A stretch of DNA of 64,000 nt from NCBI GenBank assembly GCA_030620095.1, contig JAUTXW010005222.1, positions 124,001 to 188,000 on the forward strand. Direction: 5' to 3'. The notes under the pieces were generated by a model. The model saw only the letters and a list, made by a program, of their open reading frames with translations, was not told where the DNA came from and did not search any database. Positions within the stretch are counted from its first letter, which is position 1; each line of letters begins with the position of its first letter. This DNA is from Kuschelorhynchus macadamiae (Eukaryota > Arthropoda > Insecta > Coleoptera > Curculionidae). Below, in pieces: positions 21,351 to 32,757 of this stretch. The position numbers and the translations under genes are program-made.

Positions 21351-23495
21351 ATGGAAAAGGCACTTAGCACATATCGACTGAGAATAGAGGAAAATATACC
21401 TATAAACATTCATCTTAGTTTTTCCGGAGACAAAATATAGTGTATAACCAGGCTTTTTACAAGACAAAAAGCAACAATCTTAAAAAGATTGACGAACTTA
21501 AATCAAATAAATTAAATCGCATTAAAATTAAGGACTGTTGGTTCAAAAATCTTACACCTGTCGTTTTTCCAACAGAAGCAAAAAATATCCTATCATTAGG
21601 GCCCAAGTTTTGTCTCCCCGTTTCCAAAAAGGACGTCTCAGTCCCACATATTTTAGCAGACGTTGAATTAACAATATCACACGTAGACAATATGCGTGAA
21701 AAAAATATTTACAGTGCACAGGCGGCCAATGTCATCACCAATTATTTTCATACAGAAGAGGTTACTTTCTCAGAGACAACTAAATGGTATAATAAAACCA
21801 AGATTTTTTTAAAACAACACCCAGATATCTACATTACGAGATCTGACAAAGGCAACGTCACGGTCGCAATTTACAAAGAACAATATTTACAACTGGCTAT
21901 GTCCTTACTTAGTGACGAAGTTTATTACAAAAAAATTCCACGCGATCCTACATCTACAATTCAACAAAAAAGCCAACCAAATAATTTCAAAATTGAAAAA
22001 ATCAAAACAACTATCGGACGCTACTGCGAAAAAATTGATGATTTATAACTCTATTTGCCCCAAGTTTTACGGTTTGCCAAAAACACATAAACCCACAATT
22101 TCTCTTAGACCAATAATATCCTCCATAGATTCCCCAACTGCTCAACTAGCTGGTTTTATTACAGAGGTTTTAAACACTGCATACGATTATAATAACGAAT
22201 ACTACATAGCAGACTCTTTTAATTTTGCAAATTTTATTAACGAGTTTCAGCTACCGGAAAATTACCACATTATAAGCTTAGATGTTACGTCTTTAATTTC
22301 CAATATCCCATTAGAATTAGTCAAAGTTAGTATTAAAAAAAATTGGTCCAAAATCAAAAATCACTGTTCTTTAAATCAATCAAACTTCTTAGAAATAATA
22401 GAATTTGTTTTTAACAATACCTGTTTCTCTTTTGACAATCAATTTTACAAACAAGTTTTCGGAACCCCTATGGGCTCAAAAATGTCTCCCATTTTAGCGC
22501 AATACGTAATGGATGATTTATTATACGATTGCATCCCAAAGCTGAACTTTGAAATACCCTTTTTAAAAAAATATGTTGATGATTTAATTTGCGCCATTCC
22601 GATTGGAAGCGAAACAGAGCTACTCAATATTTTCAATAATTATAATCAGTACATTAAATTCACAATTGAAATGGAATCTGAGAGAAGTGTGCCATTTTTA
22701 GATACAAGACTTATTAGAACCAACAGTAATAAAATTATATTGGACTGGTACATAAAACCAAGCAGCTCAGGTAGATATTTAAATTATTTCTCATACCATT
22801 CCGAAAAAATGAAAATAAACCTCATACTTGGCCTAAAAAATAGAATTTTGTCAATCTGTCATCAGTCATTAAAGGATCAAAATCTAAAACGTCTAAATAA
22901 CCTACTATTGGACAACTCTTACCCTCAAAGCCTGCTAAAGAAATTAATCTATTCAACTGACACTATAGTACCAAACAATTCACCAACTGTTTCTACTAGC
23001 CCTCCAATAATAAAAAAGTATGTTTCCTTTCCATACGTTCAGGAATTAACCCCTAAATTAGCGAACATATTCAAAAAAGAAAATATTGTTATAGCCAATA
23101 AAGCCGTTAAACCTACGAGCAAACTTTTTAGTTCTCTTAAAGATAAAACAAAAAGGCATAACAAATCAAATGTAGTATATAAAATAGATTGTTTACATTG
23201 CAATAAAAAATACATAGGGCAAACCTCAAGGCCTCTAAAAGATAGAATAATATCTCATAAAAGTGATATAAGAATAAAACCCGAAGCATGTGCCCTTTCC
23301 CAACACGTAAGAGACACAGGTCATTCAGCAAATTTCGCAGAGGCGGAGATTCTCGAATGTGAAATTAATTATTTTAAAAGAAATTTTCTCGAAATAGTGC
23401 ACATAAATAATCAGGAAAACCCGATGAATAAAAAATCGGATATACAGAATCTCAATATAATATATAGCAATTTATTAAACCTTAAAACCAAATAA
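21351..23495 (+). pseudogene. Penelope-like RT/GIY-YIG protein of PLE1, broken by frameshifts
   Basis: The ancestral frame probably runs from the ATG at 21351 for about 714 codons, a normal PLE length. It is now split into three pieces. A stop or shift occurs near 21436. A frame change follows near the A6 run at 21964-21969, where one extra base would explain it. From 21912 the frame is open to the end. Visible RT blocks are SDKGNVTVAIYKEQY, YGLPKTHKP, RPIISSIDSPTAQ, DVTSLISNIP (motif A), FGTPMGSKMSP (motif B) and YVDD (motif C, 22572-22583). The GIY-YIG endonuclease follows (VVYKIDCLHC near 23172, YIGQTSRPLKDR near 23211, LSQHVRDTGH). RT copies element RNA and the nuclease nicks the target. 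With two breaks this copy is probably inactive. Confidence 0.9.
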
Positions 23496-23855
23496 TCGTC
23501 CTGGCCTTCAAAACACAAAAGGATTATTTTTTTTTTTTTGCTATCTAAAAAAGAAACAAATAGGTGCACATATTTTATTCTTAATATTCTAGTTAAACTC
23601 CGGTCGAATACATTGGAAACCTACCTTTCAACGGTTTCGTGTGTAATCAAAAAAAAAAAAAAAAAAAAAAATTTTTTGTTATTGTTTTTTCCAGTCTGTT
23701 TGTTTTGTGTTAAATACTTATATAAAGAGGTGTTCCTTTCATTCACAGAAATGAATTTCCTATTGGATAGCTGTTTATATTTGTAACCTCACTTACAGTA
23801 AGTCTAAAATATTTTAATAATTTACTTTATATTAACAAACCATTTTGTAGTGTGA

Positions 23856-23883
23856 CTGAGGAAGGATTAAAATAAATCCGAAA
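23856..23883 (+). ncRNA. Hammerhead-like core, right arm of PLE1
   Basis: CTGAGGA (23856-23862) is followed by a 5-bp helix GGATT/AATCC with loop AAAATA, then GAAA (23880-23883). This matches hammerhead box 1, helix II and box 2, including the invariant CUGANGA. After GAAA a helix III can be drawn (CTTT/AAAG) only with a bulged G. Helix I is not evident. Hammerheads have been described in terminal repeats of Penelope-like elements, so the location fits. Confidence 0.45.
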
Positions 23884-24001
23884 GCTTTCACAAAGTAAAT
23901 AGAGTCATCTATTTAATGTCCCAGTAACATCAATAGGATTATTAGGCTGCAACCCCGCTATTTCGTGTTGTCCATTTTATATATATATGTATAGGTTCAC
24001 A

Positions 24002-24490
24002 ATTTAACATTTACGCAATTGAACTATTTTGGATTTCTTTCACAGACCTAAACAAATAGTCTAAAATTGGTCCATCATCATTTAAAATTTAAGTTTTATG
24101 TTTTGTTAAACAAACAAGGTAAAGAAAATATTTTTAATATCTAAAACAGTAGCACAACAATTATAATTTAGCTTGTAAAATTGAGGGAAAACGTATATAG
24201 CTTATAAGATTTTAGAGAAATAATTTTACTAACGAACCAGTTTTTGAAATATGCTCAAAATGAAAGAAATTGGCGTAACTTAATATTTTGTCGAATTTGT
24301 TATATCCTTTTGAGATTCTACAGAAAGCCCAAGAAGAAAATCGTCTTCACATATTTCATAAGAATTTTAATAATGAGTTCAACAAGTTATTCTTCAAATT
24401 TCATTAAAAATAATTAAGTAAAGTTATGCAGTAATGTGTGCGTGGTATTTCAACATTTTTAGATCTGTTAAATGGCCAAATCACTAAAAA
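24002..24490. repeat. Left arm of a diverged inverted repeat bracketing PLE2
   Basis: Reverse-complement similarity (about 80% by eye) to 29910-30495. Shared blocks include 'ttgaactatt', 'gtctaaaattggtc', 'cttataagattttagagaaa', 'gcagtaat' and 'gttaaatgg'. The right arm has about 100 extra bases near its inner end. Confidence 0.7.
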
Positions 24491-25648
24491 TAATTTATGT
24501 AAAAATACTAATATATATATTAAATTACGTAAACAATAATATCGTAAACTGCTTCTAAGAGAGCCTTTGTATTCCCCGTCCCAGGAGTAAAATATATTAC
24601 AATTTTTCCAAAAGTCAAAATGTCAATCAAACCCATGAATGTTGATTAAATATTGCTTTAACATACTCTGCATATATTTGCAGATATACTGTTAAAATTA
24701 AATCTGTTTTTTAAATTTTATAAGAAAAAACTGCACGTTTAGATAATACTTACATATTAAGACATACTATTATTAACTATTTCTGAACATCTGTTCTAAA
24801 TAAAGCATTAGAAAAAAAATTAGACCTACTTAATAAATAACGGCCCAATCAAATATTTTGCAAAATTTTAAACATTTTCAAAATAAAAGACATTCAAAAT
24901 AGAAAATATACTATGACAGTATTTCATATGCTTTGCACTGGTAAAAAAATTCCAGTGGAACTTTTCAAAAGGTCCTAATGATCGAAAGTAACAAAACATT
25001 CCCTTAGCAAAACTTATTTCATATTATTTCCAGCAACATTAAATGAATAATGCACCATGCTTCTTGTGACTATAATATACCGTTTACTATCGCAAACAAG
25101 GTAATACATCAGTCTAAATGGAATGCACTTCTGCGACAATAGCTGGACAGCGAGTGAATTTCGCAGGACAGAGACGTACAAAACAGGAAATGGAACGTCA
25201 GGTTGGAATGGAAACTAATAGTCGACTGACTGTGGCATTGAAAACTTCGAATTTTTAACACCAAACCTTTACAAAAACTAGACTTATCATCAGTAAGCAA
25301 TATCCTTGGATTTGGTAAATTCAATAGCCAACATATTAAATCAAAAGATTTTTTTCGTTTATAAGCAGTAGATTCCACAAAACAAAAAAGTCAAAAGCGG
25401 TCCTAAAACACTTCCCCTAGTGAGTCACTGCTCACAAGGGCAACTTAATAAAAAAGAATGAGACACCATTGAAATTTGACGGTTTCAAAATTACACCTAA
25501 AAGCTAAAAAATAAACATTGGCTCCCTCAAGATTTAATGGTGTGAATAACAGTTATAAATTACTCCTTTGGGATATTCTGTGTATATATATTTGATAGAT
25601 GATAGTGAACTGCCAATGATAATGGTGTAATTAATCCAGCACAATTGA
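24491..25648. other. Non-coding stretch, nothing recognised
   Basis: This lies between the left arm and PLE2 and has no counterpart on the right side, so it may be an insertion into the left half. No coding relic or terminal repeat was recognised. Confidence 0.4.
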
Positions 25649-28127
25649 ACCTTATTTTCTTGGGTTAGGTTAACAATGAAAAAAATTCCTCACTTAAATC
25701 AACGTTTCGCTAATTGTGTTGAGCTTTTTCAAGATTTTATTGTCTCCTGATTCCAATTTTTTTTTTCTATTAACAACACAATAAAAATATATACATACAT
25801 ACACGTAAACATCATTATATACATCGAAACGTTAAATGGCTTAAAATGACTAAAATTGTACACTTTATAATGAATTTAAAAACACAGTTAGTAGGCACAA
25901 ATTTAAAACAACAAAAATATCTATTATACTTATAGTTTACGATACGCACCCTGGAGAAGCAATTTGCTTGGTGGAATGTTAATGTGGTGAAATTATGAGA
26001 CTGATCGGGTCTAGAATAGTTTGGTTATCATTTCTTTTTCTTTTTTTTGCTACAAAACACTCTGTACCTTATCTGATGCTTGGCACCTGTGAATACAAAT
26101 ATTAATATTTTTAATTGATATACAGAGGCAAGTTAAATTTCTGTTTAAAATTTTATACAGGATTGAGAGGTTTAGATTTTGAATTTGTATTTCTTTTCGT
26201 TTAATTAATTAAGTTGAAATATATTTGACTTAAACCACTAATATGTTTTTTATCATTTACTGCCTGGCTCTCCTTTTTTATTGCGATTTATTTAACTGTT
26301 AATTTATAATAATTTCTATCTTGGGCTAGAAACTCGGTTGCGTTAAAGTTAAACTCATGTTTTGTTGTACCGGGTGTACAATTAAGAAGGGAGGTCGGTC
26401 GTATCTCAGGAACCACTTGTCTTACGGTTTCGGGAAAAAAATTATTTAGTAAATCGGCCAAGAGAAATCTGGCTGGAAATTATTTTTAACCTCGAAAAAT
26501 TGCCGTTAGGGGGCGCCACAAGATTTTTAAATTGTAAATGTTGATTTTTTGGTGAATTTGTATAGTTAAAGTGTGTCGAAAATATAAACAAAGTATTCTT
26601 CAATAACTTACGCAACTTTGTTCTTTTTATAATTTTTTTCTATTTTCAATAATAAAGTGGTGGGGGAAGGTCAAACATTTTTTGTTTCAAACGTTGATAT
26701 CTCTGTTTTGAATGAACCGACATTATTGAACTTGGTCTTAAAAAAAGGGCTTTTTCGCTCTATTTGCGGTTTTCTAAGTATTTTGTTGTCATACCTATAT
26801 ATTTCTTAGGATAATTTAAACATGAAATTAAATAAATTACGTTTGATTTCTTTTTTTGTGTAACTTTACTTTTTAATGGTGTGTACAGAGAATTTAATAC
26901 ATTTTGTGCTTTATGACAAACAGTTATGTTATGTTTTGAAAGAATATACTTTATTTTTTCTGATAGGATATGTATATACGGTAGTGCCACGTATTTAGTA
27001 TTTCGGTTTTTTTATTGGTTCTTTCTTTTTGTTGTAATGAAGATAAGTTCTTTGTTTAAAAATCCTGAAAATATTTTTTTTTTGGATAATTGTTGTCTAC
27101 TAATACCTGTTTAACTTTTTCTAGAGTTTCTGGTCGGTATTTTGGAGAGATTAGAGCGGTCCGTTATTACACTATTTTTTTGGTTGTTAGAATGGTTGGA
27201 ATTAAAATTTAGATATCGCCCCGACCAGGTTGCTTTGGTATACCATTTAGTTTTTAATTTGCTATGTGAAAATTCTCTGATTAACGATAAATCTAAAAAA
27301 TTAATTTCATTACTTTCTTCAATTTCTATTGATAATGTAATAGTAATGAAAATTACTAAAACCGTTTAGTAGTTTGTTAATTTTATCTTCTGGAATAGCC
27401 GTCAAACAATCATCAACGAATTTTTGAAAAAAGTTATATTAAAATCCATTTCCTCCAAAACATTTTCTTCTAGATACTCCATTACAAGTTGTGCTATTGT
27501 AGAGGAAATCGGGGAGCCCATTGCACAGCCGTTTACCTGTTGATAGAAACTTTCTTCGTGTTAAAAGTAATTGTTGTTTAATGTAATGTTTACAGCTTCT
27601 ATAAAATCTCTCAATTCAAGTGTTGTGTATTTTTTTAAAGTGTCTCATTTCTTTGTTATTATCTAAGGAACTAATTCGTTTGAGATATTGGTATATAAAA
27701 AAACCACATCAAGCGATACGAGTTTGTAATTGTTAGGAATATCAATTTTGTCAATAAATTGTTTAAAAGTAAAAGAATCTTTTATAAGATAATTGTTTTT
27801 ACCGGTAATGTTTGACAAGCATTCGGATAAATATTGTGAGAGTTTGTAAAATGGAGATTGTATACACGAAACAATTGGTCTTAATGAAATGCTTGTTTTA
27901 TCTATTTTAGGTAAACCATAAATTTTAGGAGTAACTGCATTATGTATTGTTAAGTTTTTGCCTGTGTTTTACGTTATGAGATTTTTACTTAAAAACTTTT
28001 TTATCAATGAGTTATTTTTGTTTTGAAATATATTTGTAACATCGCTTTTTAGTTTTTTATAAGTTGTTGTATCGCGTTAACAAAATCGATTATCGTTTTA
28101 ATTCATTACGACTGTTTTATTAGATGC
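25649..28127 (-). pseudogene. PLE2 left copy: RT and GIY-YIG relic
   Basis: Minus-strand reading recovers YGLPKIDK and LRPIVSCIQSPFYKLSQ near 27870-27920. LVSLDVVFLYTNI (motif A) follows near 27710, NGCAMGSPISSTIAQ (motif B) near 27490-27535 and FVDDCLTAIPEDK (motif C) near 27385-27419. The linker SEKIKYILSKHNITV is near 26930 and the nuclease start KKYIGMTTKYL near 26780. The nuclease is then cut by the foreign segment, and its remainder (NFNATE-like, TALHKHEH region partly lost) continues towards the 3' end. Frames shift several times, so no functional protein is expected. Confidence 0.82.
26378..26765. repeat. ~390-bp foreign segment inside the PLE2 left copy
   Basis: Comparison with the right copy shows that the GIY-YIG coding sequence is interrupted. 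Sequence aligned to the right copy stops near CATGTTTTGTTGTA (26363) and resumes at the ...TTTGCGGTTTTCTAAG block (26763). The segment begins ACCGGGTGTACAATTAAG, contains GGGGGCGCCACAAG, and has no coding potential. A dispersed non-autonomous element is likely. About 70 bp of PLE2 is missing at the site. Confidence 0.6.
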
Positions 28128-29260
28128 TTCAATACAATCTCTATTTTACAACCTCTCACAATACTTATCGGAATGCTTGTCAGCCATTACCGGTAAAAAC
28201 AATTATTTTATAAAGGAATCTTTAACTTTTAAATAATAAAATTAATATTCCTAACAATTACAAACTTGTATCGCTTGATGTGGTTTCTCTCATTTCTTCT
28301 CAGATAATAACAAATAAATGGGACACTTGAAAAAATACACAACACTTGAATTGAGAGATTTTAAAGAAGCTGTAAACATTACATTTAACAATTTTTTTCA
28401 AAAGATTCGTTGATGATTATTTTACGGCTATTCCAGAAGATAAAATTAACAAACTACTAAACGGCTTTAGTAATTTTCATTCTTAGTTACAATTCACAAT
28501 GGAAATTGAAGAAAATAATGAAATTAATTTTTTAGACTTATCGTTAATCAGAGAATCTGCACATAACAAATTAAAAGCTAAATGGTATACCAAAGCAGCC
28601 TGGTCAGGCCGATATCTAAATTTTAATTCCAACTATTCAAATAACCAAAAGAATAGTGTAATATTAGCATTAAAGGACCGCGCAATCGCTCTAACCTCTC
28701 CAGAATACCGACCAGAAACTCTAGAAAAAGTTAAACAGGTATTAGTAGACAACCACTATCCAGAAAAAAATATTTTAAGGATTTTTAAACAAAGAACTTA
28801 TCTTCATTACAACAAAAAGAAAGAATTAATAAAAAACCAAAATACTAAATACGTGGCACTACCGTACATACATAACCTATCAGAAAAACTAAAGTATATT
28901 CTTTTAAAACATAACATAACTGTTTGACATAAAGCACAGAATTTATTAAATTCTCTGTATACACCGTTAAAAAGTAAAGTTCCACAAAAAAAGAAATCAA
29001 ACGTAATTTATTCAATTCCATGTTTAAATTGTCCTAAGAAATATATAGGTATGACAACATAATACTTATAAAACCGTATTAAAGGGCACAAATATACTAA
29101 AAATGCATCTACTGCTCTTCATAAACATGAACATACAACAAAATATGAGTTTAACTTTAACGTAACCGAGATGCCCAAGATAGAAATTATTATAAATTAA
29201 CAGTTAAAGAAATGATCGCAATGAAAAAGGAGAGCCAGGCAGTAAATGATAAAAAAGATA
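28128..29260 (+). pseudogene. PLE2 right copy: partial RT and GIY-YIG relic
   Basis: This begins at the RT block SPFYNLSQYL and retains a motif A remnant (KLVSLDVVSLI, 28262). It loses motif B in a deletion at about 28392 and shows VDDYFTAIPEDKINK at about 28410. A 142-codon open piece (28499-28927) carries NEINFLDLSL and SGRYLNFNSNY, the conserved block after motif C. After a TGA the nuclease follows (NVIYSIPCLNCPKKYIGMTT, 29000-29058). It is truncated at the 5' side and inactive. Confidence 0.82.
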
Positions 29261-29909
29261 TTAGTGGTTTAGGTCAAATATATTTCAACTTAATTAATTA
29301 ATCGGAAAGAAATACAAATCCAAAATCTAATCCTTTTAACCCTGTATAAAATTTTAAACAGTAATTCAGCTTGCCTCTGTATATCAATTAAAAATATTAA
29401 TATTTGTATTCACAGGTGCCAAGCATCAGATAAGGTACAGAGTTATTATAGCAAAAAAAAGAAAAAAAAACTAACTGTGTTTTTAAATTCATTATAAAGT
29501 GTACAATTTTAGTCATTTTAAACCATTTAACCTTTTGGTGTATATACTGATGTTTACGTGTATGTATGTATATATTTTATTGTGTTTTTAATAAAACAAA
29601 AATTTAGGAATCAGGAAACAATAAAATCTTGAGAAGAATCACAATGAGCGAAATGTTGATTTAAAGTGAGGAATTTTGTTCATTGTTAACCTAATCTAAG
29701 AAAATAAGGTCCCACATATAAATTTATGGTTAAAGAAAAATTCTAATTTATGTATATATATTGTATAAATAAATAAAGTTTATTGTAAGATGATTTATAG
29801 GGTTTCATTCCGATAAATATTCTTGAAAATTATTTGTGAACTTTTGTTTTTTTCTTGTAAAAAAGTCATAGAAAGGTTAAAACAGGTTTCACAATCATTT
29901 GACCATTTA

Positions 29910-30495
29910 ACTGATAAAGTAATAAGTCTAAAAGCAGTTGGGTAGTAATATTATGGCCAAATGAAAATTTTCTGGTATAGGGAAACTTTATTATTTTTAA
30001 TGTATGTGTGTATATGTTTGATGTTGTAATACCTTACAGAAATTACTGCATAACTTTACTTAGTTATTTTTGAAGAAAATTTAAGTATAACTTGTTTAAT
30101 TTACTACCAAAATTTAAAAAAAATGATCTAAACCTTCTTGCCTTCAGCTTCCTGTAGAGTCTGAAAAGGATATGATACAATCGACAAAATGATAAGTTAC
30201 AATATTTTATTTAATTATGTGCATATTTCTAAATTTGGGCTTATTTATGAGAAAAGTTTCGTTAGCAAAATTATTTCCCTAAAATCTTATAACTTATATA
30301 CGTTTTCCATCTTTTTAATTTTAGAAGCTAAGTTATAATAAATTGTTGTGATACCGTTTTAGATATAAAAAATATTTTCTTTACCTCGTTCGTTTAATAA
30401 AACATAAATCTGGTTAATGACCAATTTTAGACCCTTCATTTAGCTCTGTGGAAGAAAGCTAGAATAGTTCAATTATGAACTTTTTATAGCGTAAA
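29910..30495. repeat. Right arm of the inverted repeat bracketing PLE2
   Basis: Reverse-complement partner of 24002-24490. The outer limit is set by 'gaatagttcaattatgaac', which mirrors the left 'ttgaactattttgg' block. Confidence 0.7.
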
Positions 30496-32454
30496 TTTAC
30501 TTTTATTTTTAAAACTAGTATCATTATCAATATTTTTTAATAGTTTGATGTGATTATTTAGCATAGATTTGTCCTTCAATTTTACTATCTTATTTTGACT
30601 TAAGTCATGTTATGATATACTAGAATGTCCCTTCGTATTGATTCGATCCTTATTAATACTCTAATGCTCCTATGTTAAATTCAGAGCAATCTGCATGAAG
30701 GCTTAGGTGTGGATGATTTATATATGTCATCTAACGTGAACTACTTATTACATTGTATTCAACCACTCATCCACGTTTATTATTAATTAAAATACCGATT
30801 AAATATTTTGGGAACTTTGTAGAAATTAAACCCGTGAAATTGCCAAAGTTGATTATTAAATTCATAGTTTTTGCGGCGAAGAGGTTAAAATGTTTACCTA
30901 TTTATTGAGAGTATCTTCGTTCGATATCCTCCTAATGCAAATTAAACATTGTAACTTATAATAGATATGTAATACATGTAATACATTCTATTAGCAATAG
31001 TTTTGTTTTAATTGTTAATTGTTAAACCGAAAATCTTTGAAAGGCAAACAGTTTCCTTGTCTCTTATTCCAATCCACTAATAACCAGATAGTAATCTTCT
31101 AGCAATTCAGAAATGCTCATCAGGTTGAGTCCACCTCAGTGATATGCTTAATGCAAGTGCAATCCATGTGAGAGTAAATGATTTATCTATACAAATTTCA
31201 GATGTTCCAGTAATCTGTATAACATACTTGCATACAAAGTTAAATTATTACGTGTTACGTTAATATAACCAGGAAATTACTAAAACCTGTTTTAATACGT
31301 ATTATAATTTAATACAATTTGAGATGCATTAAAAATGCTGGTTAAGAACGAAAAAAAGAGGGATTATGAGCTCCAAAATATATCCAAACTTTTTGAATTT
31401 AACAGCGACTGAGCTGTATTCTAAAGGAGTTTGTTAATACTATGTGTATTCTTCTAAACGACAAAAACTGTAACCTACTCTTTAGTCCAGTAACTAGGGG
31501 GTTCGGGACGTGCATAATACTAAAGTGCACTATTTTTCTTTGCAAATGGTACCTCTTAAGGGATTGTTTAAGAATGTACACAGTGCTCCTACATAAGTCG
31601 TCTCAAAAAATACCAAAAATGGTTTTTGTTCAATATCTTACAAAATATGGCAGATAGAACAAAATTATTTTATTTAAAAATGTAGGGCATATCATAACTA
31701 TCACCATCAGAAATGTGATTTTTTTCGAGAAAAATTATTTTAAAGTTATCATTGAATTTTTTCTCCCCTCTTCGGACCAAGAGACCAAAATTCTTGAGTT
31801 TATTGGCAAACGTGTGGACAAAAACTCGAGTAAAAATATTTCTCATCTTAATTCAAAATGCGTTTGAAAGAAGTCATTCGTAGTTACATAATATAACCGC
31901 AAAAAGCTCCTTTTTCTTAAGTTCAATTCTCGCAAAACTATGAGAACTGCAGCAAAAAACATGAATACCTTTTTTAGGTAATAATCTGCCCTACATGTTT
32001 TGATTAAACAATTTTACTCCATCGGCGATCCTTTGGAAGATATTGGCTTTTTTTGGCCATTTTTTTTGAAGCGCCTGGCCTACGTGTCAGCACCCTGCAC
32101 ATTCGTAAACAGTCCCTCGAGAGTTTCTATTAGTGAAAAAAAAAATCTAAATTATGCTAATCCTGTGACAACCTCCAAAGCTATTTTTGGTAACTGGGCT
32201 AATTATCAAAATTGTTCCAAATTAATATATTGAAGTTTTCTGTTTCTATTAAATTTTAATTCACAGTATACCAAAACCAGCAAATACAAAAGTATTTAAA
32301 ATTATTAAAATTTGTTTTTGTGGGAGTTTTCTGTACAGGGTATTTCCTCATATCGCGCCACTTATATTAATTTTAAGAGATAGAAAAAAATGGTTTATTA
32401 CGTAGTTTACATACATTTGTTATTTATATTGACAGGATATCTTGAGAATGTATA
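30496..32454. other. Non-coding, nothing firmly recognised
   Basis: AT-rich, with short open frames of up to 77 codons on both strands and no motif. The part from about 31440 to 32340 is less AT-rich and ends at CTGTACAGGGTATTTCC, a terminus-like phrase seen elsewhere in the window, so it may be a non-autonomous element. Confidence 0.35.
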
Positions 32455-32757
32455 ACAGACTCTGTATATTATATGTTTACAAAATGGGTGTCTTCTTGCT
32501 GATTATAAATATACTAGGTCTAATATATTTTTCTTGAATGACATCCGCGAAATTTGACAAAAATCCTGCCATAAGAGGCAATGTGGAAGAGAGAGACTGA
32601 AAACGATTTACTACATAGTATAGTCAATGCGAATGCAATTTCTTTTTATGGCCGGGTTTTTGTCAAATTTCTTAAGTACCTTTAAAGATATGGTATATTT
32701 ATAATCAGCAAGAAGAGGGGTTTTTATTAACTTATAATAGACAGGGTATTCCATGTT
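32455..32757. repeat. Foldback element with ~130-bp inverted arms
   Basis: The left arm (about 32455-32590) and right arm (about 32625-32757) are inverted copies. Shared blocks include TCTTCTTGCTGATTATAAATA (split across fewer bases on the right), 'gaaatttgacaaaaa' and 'gccataa', separated by about 40 bp. The right tip reads GACAGGGTATTCC. No coding capacity. Confidence 0.65.

Larger units (their letters stand above)
20114..23977 (+). mobile_element. Penelope-like element PLE1, head-to-head insertion with 1.2-kb inverted arms
   Basis: The left arm (20114-21314) is the reverse complement of the right arm (22777-23977), 1,201 bp each. The central 1.46 kb is unique. The plus-strand element contributes the full coding region (21351-23495) and 3' end. 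The left arm is an inverted copy of the last third only. Such partially inverted, 5'-truncated doubles are known for Penelope-like elements. Arms differ by one amino acid in the coding part, by poly(T/A) run lengths and by a short rearranged patch near 20475-20500 / 23590-23610. The outer ends carry hammerhead-like cores. Confidence 0.92.
25649..29710. mobile_element. Penelope-like element PLE2, head-to-head inverted pair
   Basis: A minus-strand copy (25649 to about 28127) and a plus-strand copy (about 28128 to 29710) meet head to head. The two outer ends are matching 3' ends (for example the accttattttct / agaaaataaggt tips). The left copy is longer. The right copy starts inside RT motif 3 and has lost about 165 bp around motif B near 28392. 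Both contain stops and frameshifts. A similar layout to PLE1, but much more diverged between halves and so older. Confidence 0.85.

Noticed and set aside
25109..25378. 89-codon minus-strand frame
   Set aside because: Compositionally Ser/Leu-rich with no motif and no supporting signals. Likely chance.
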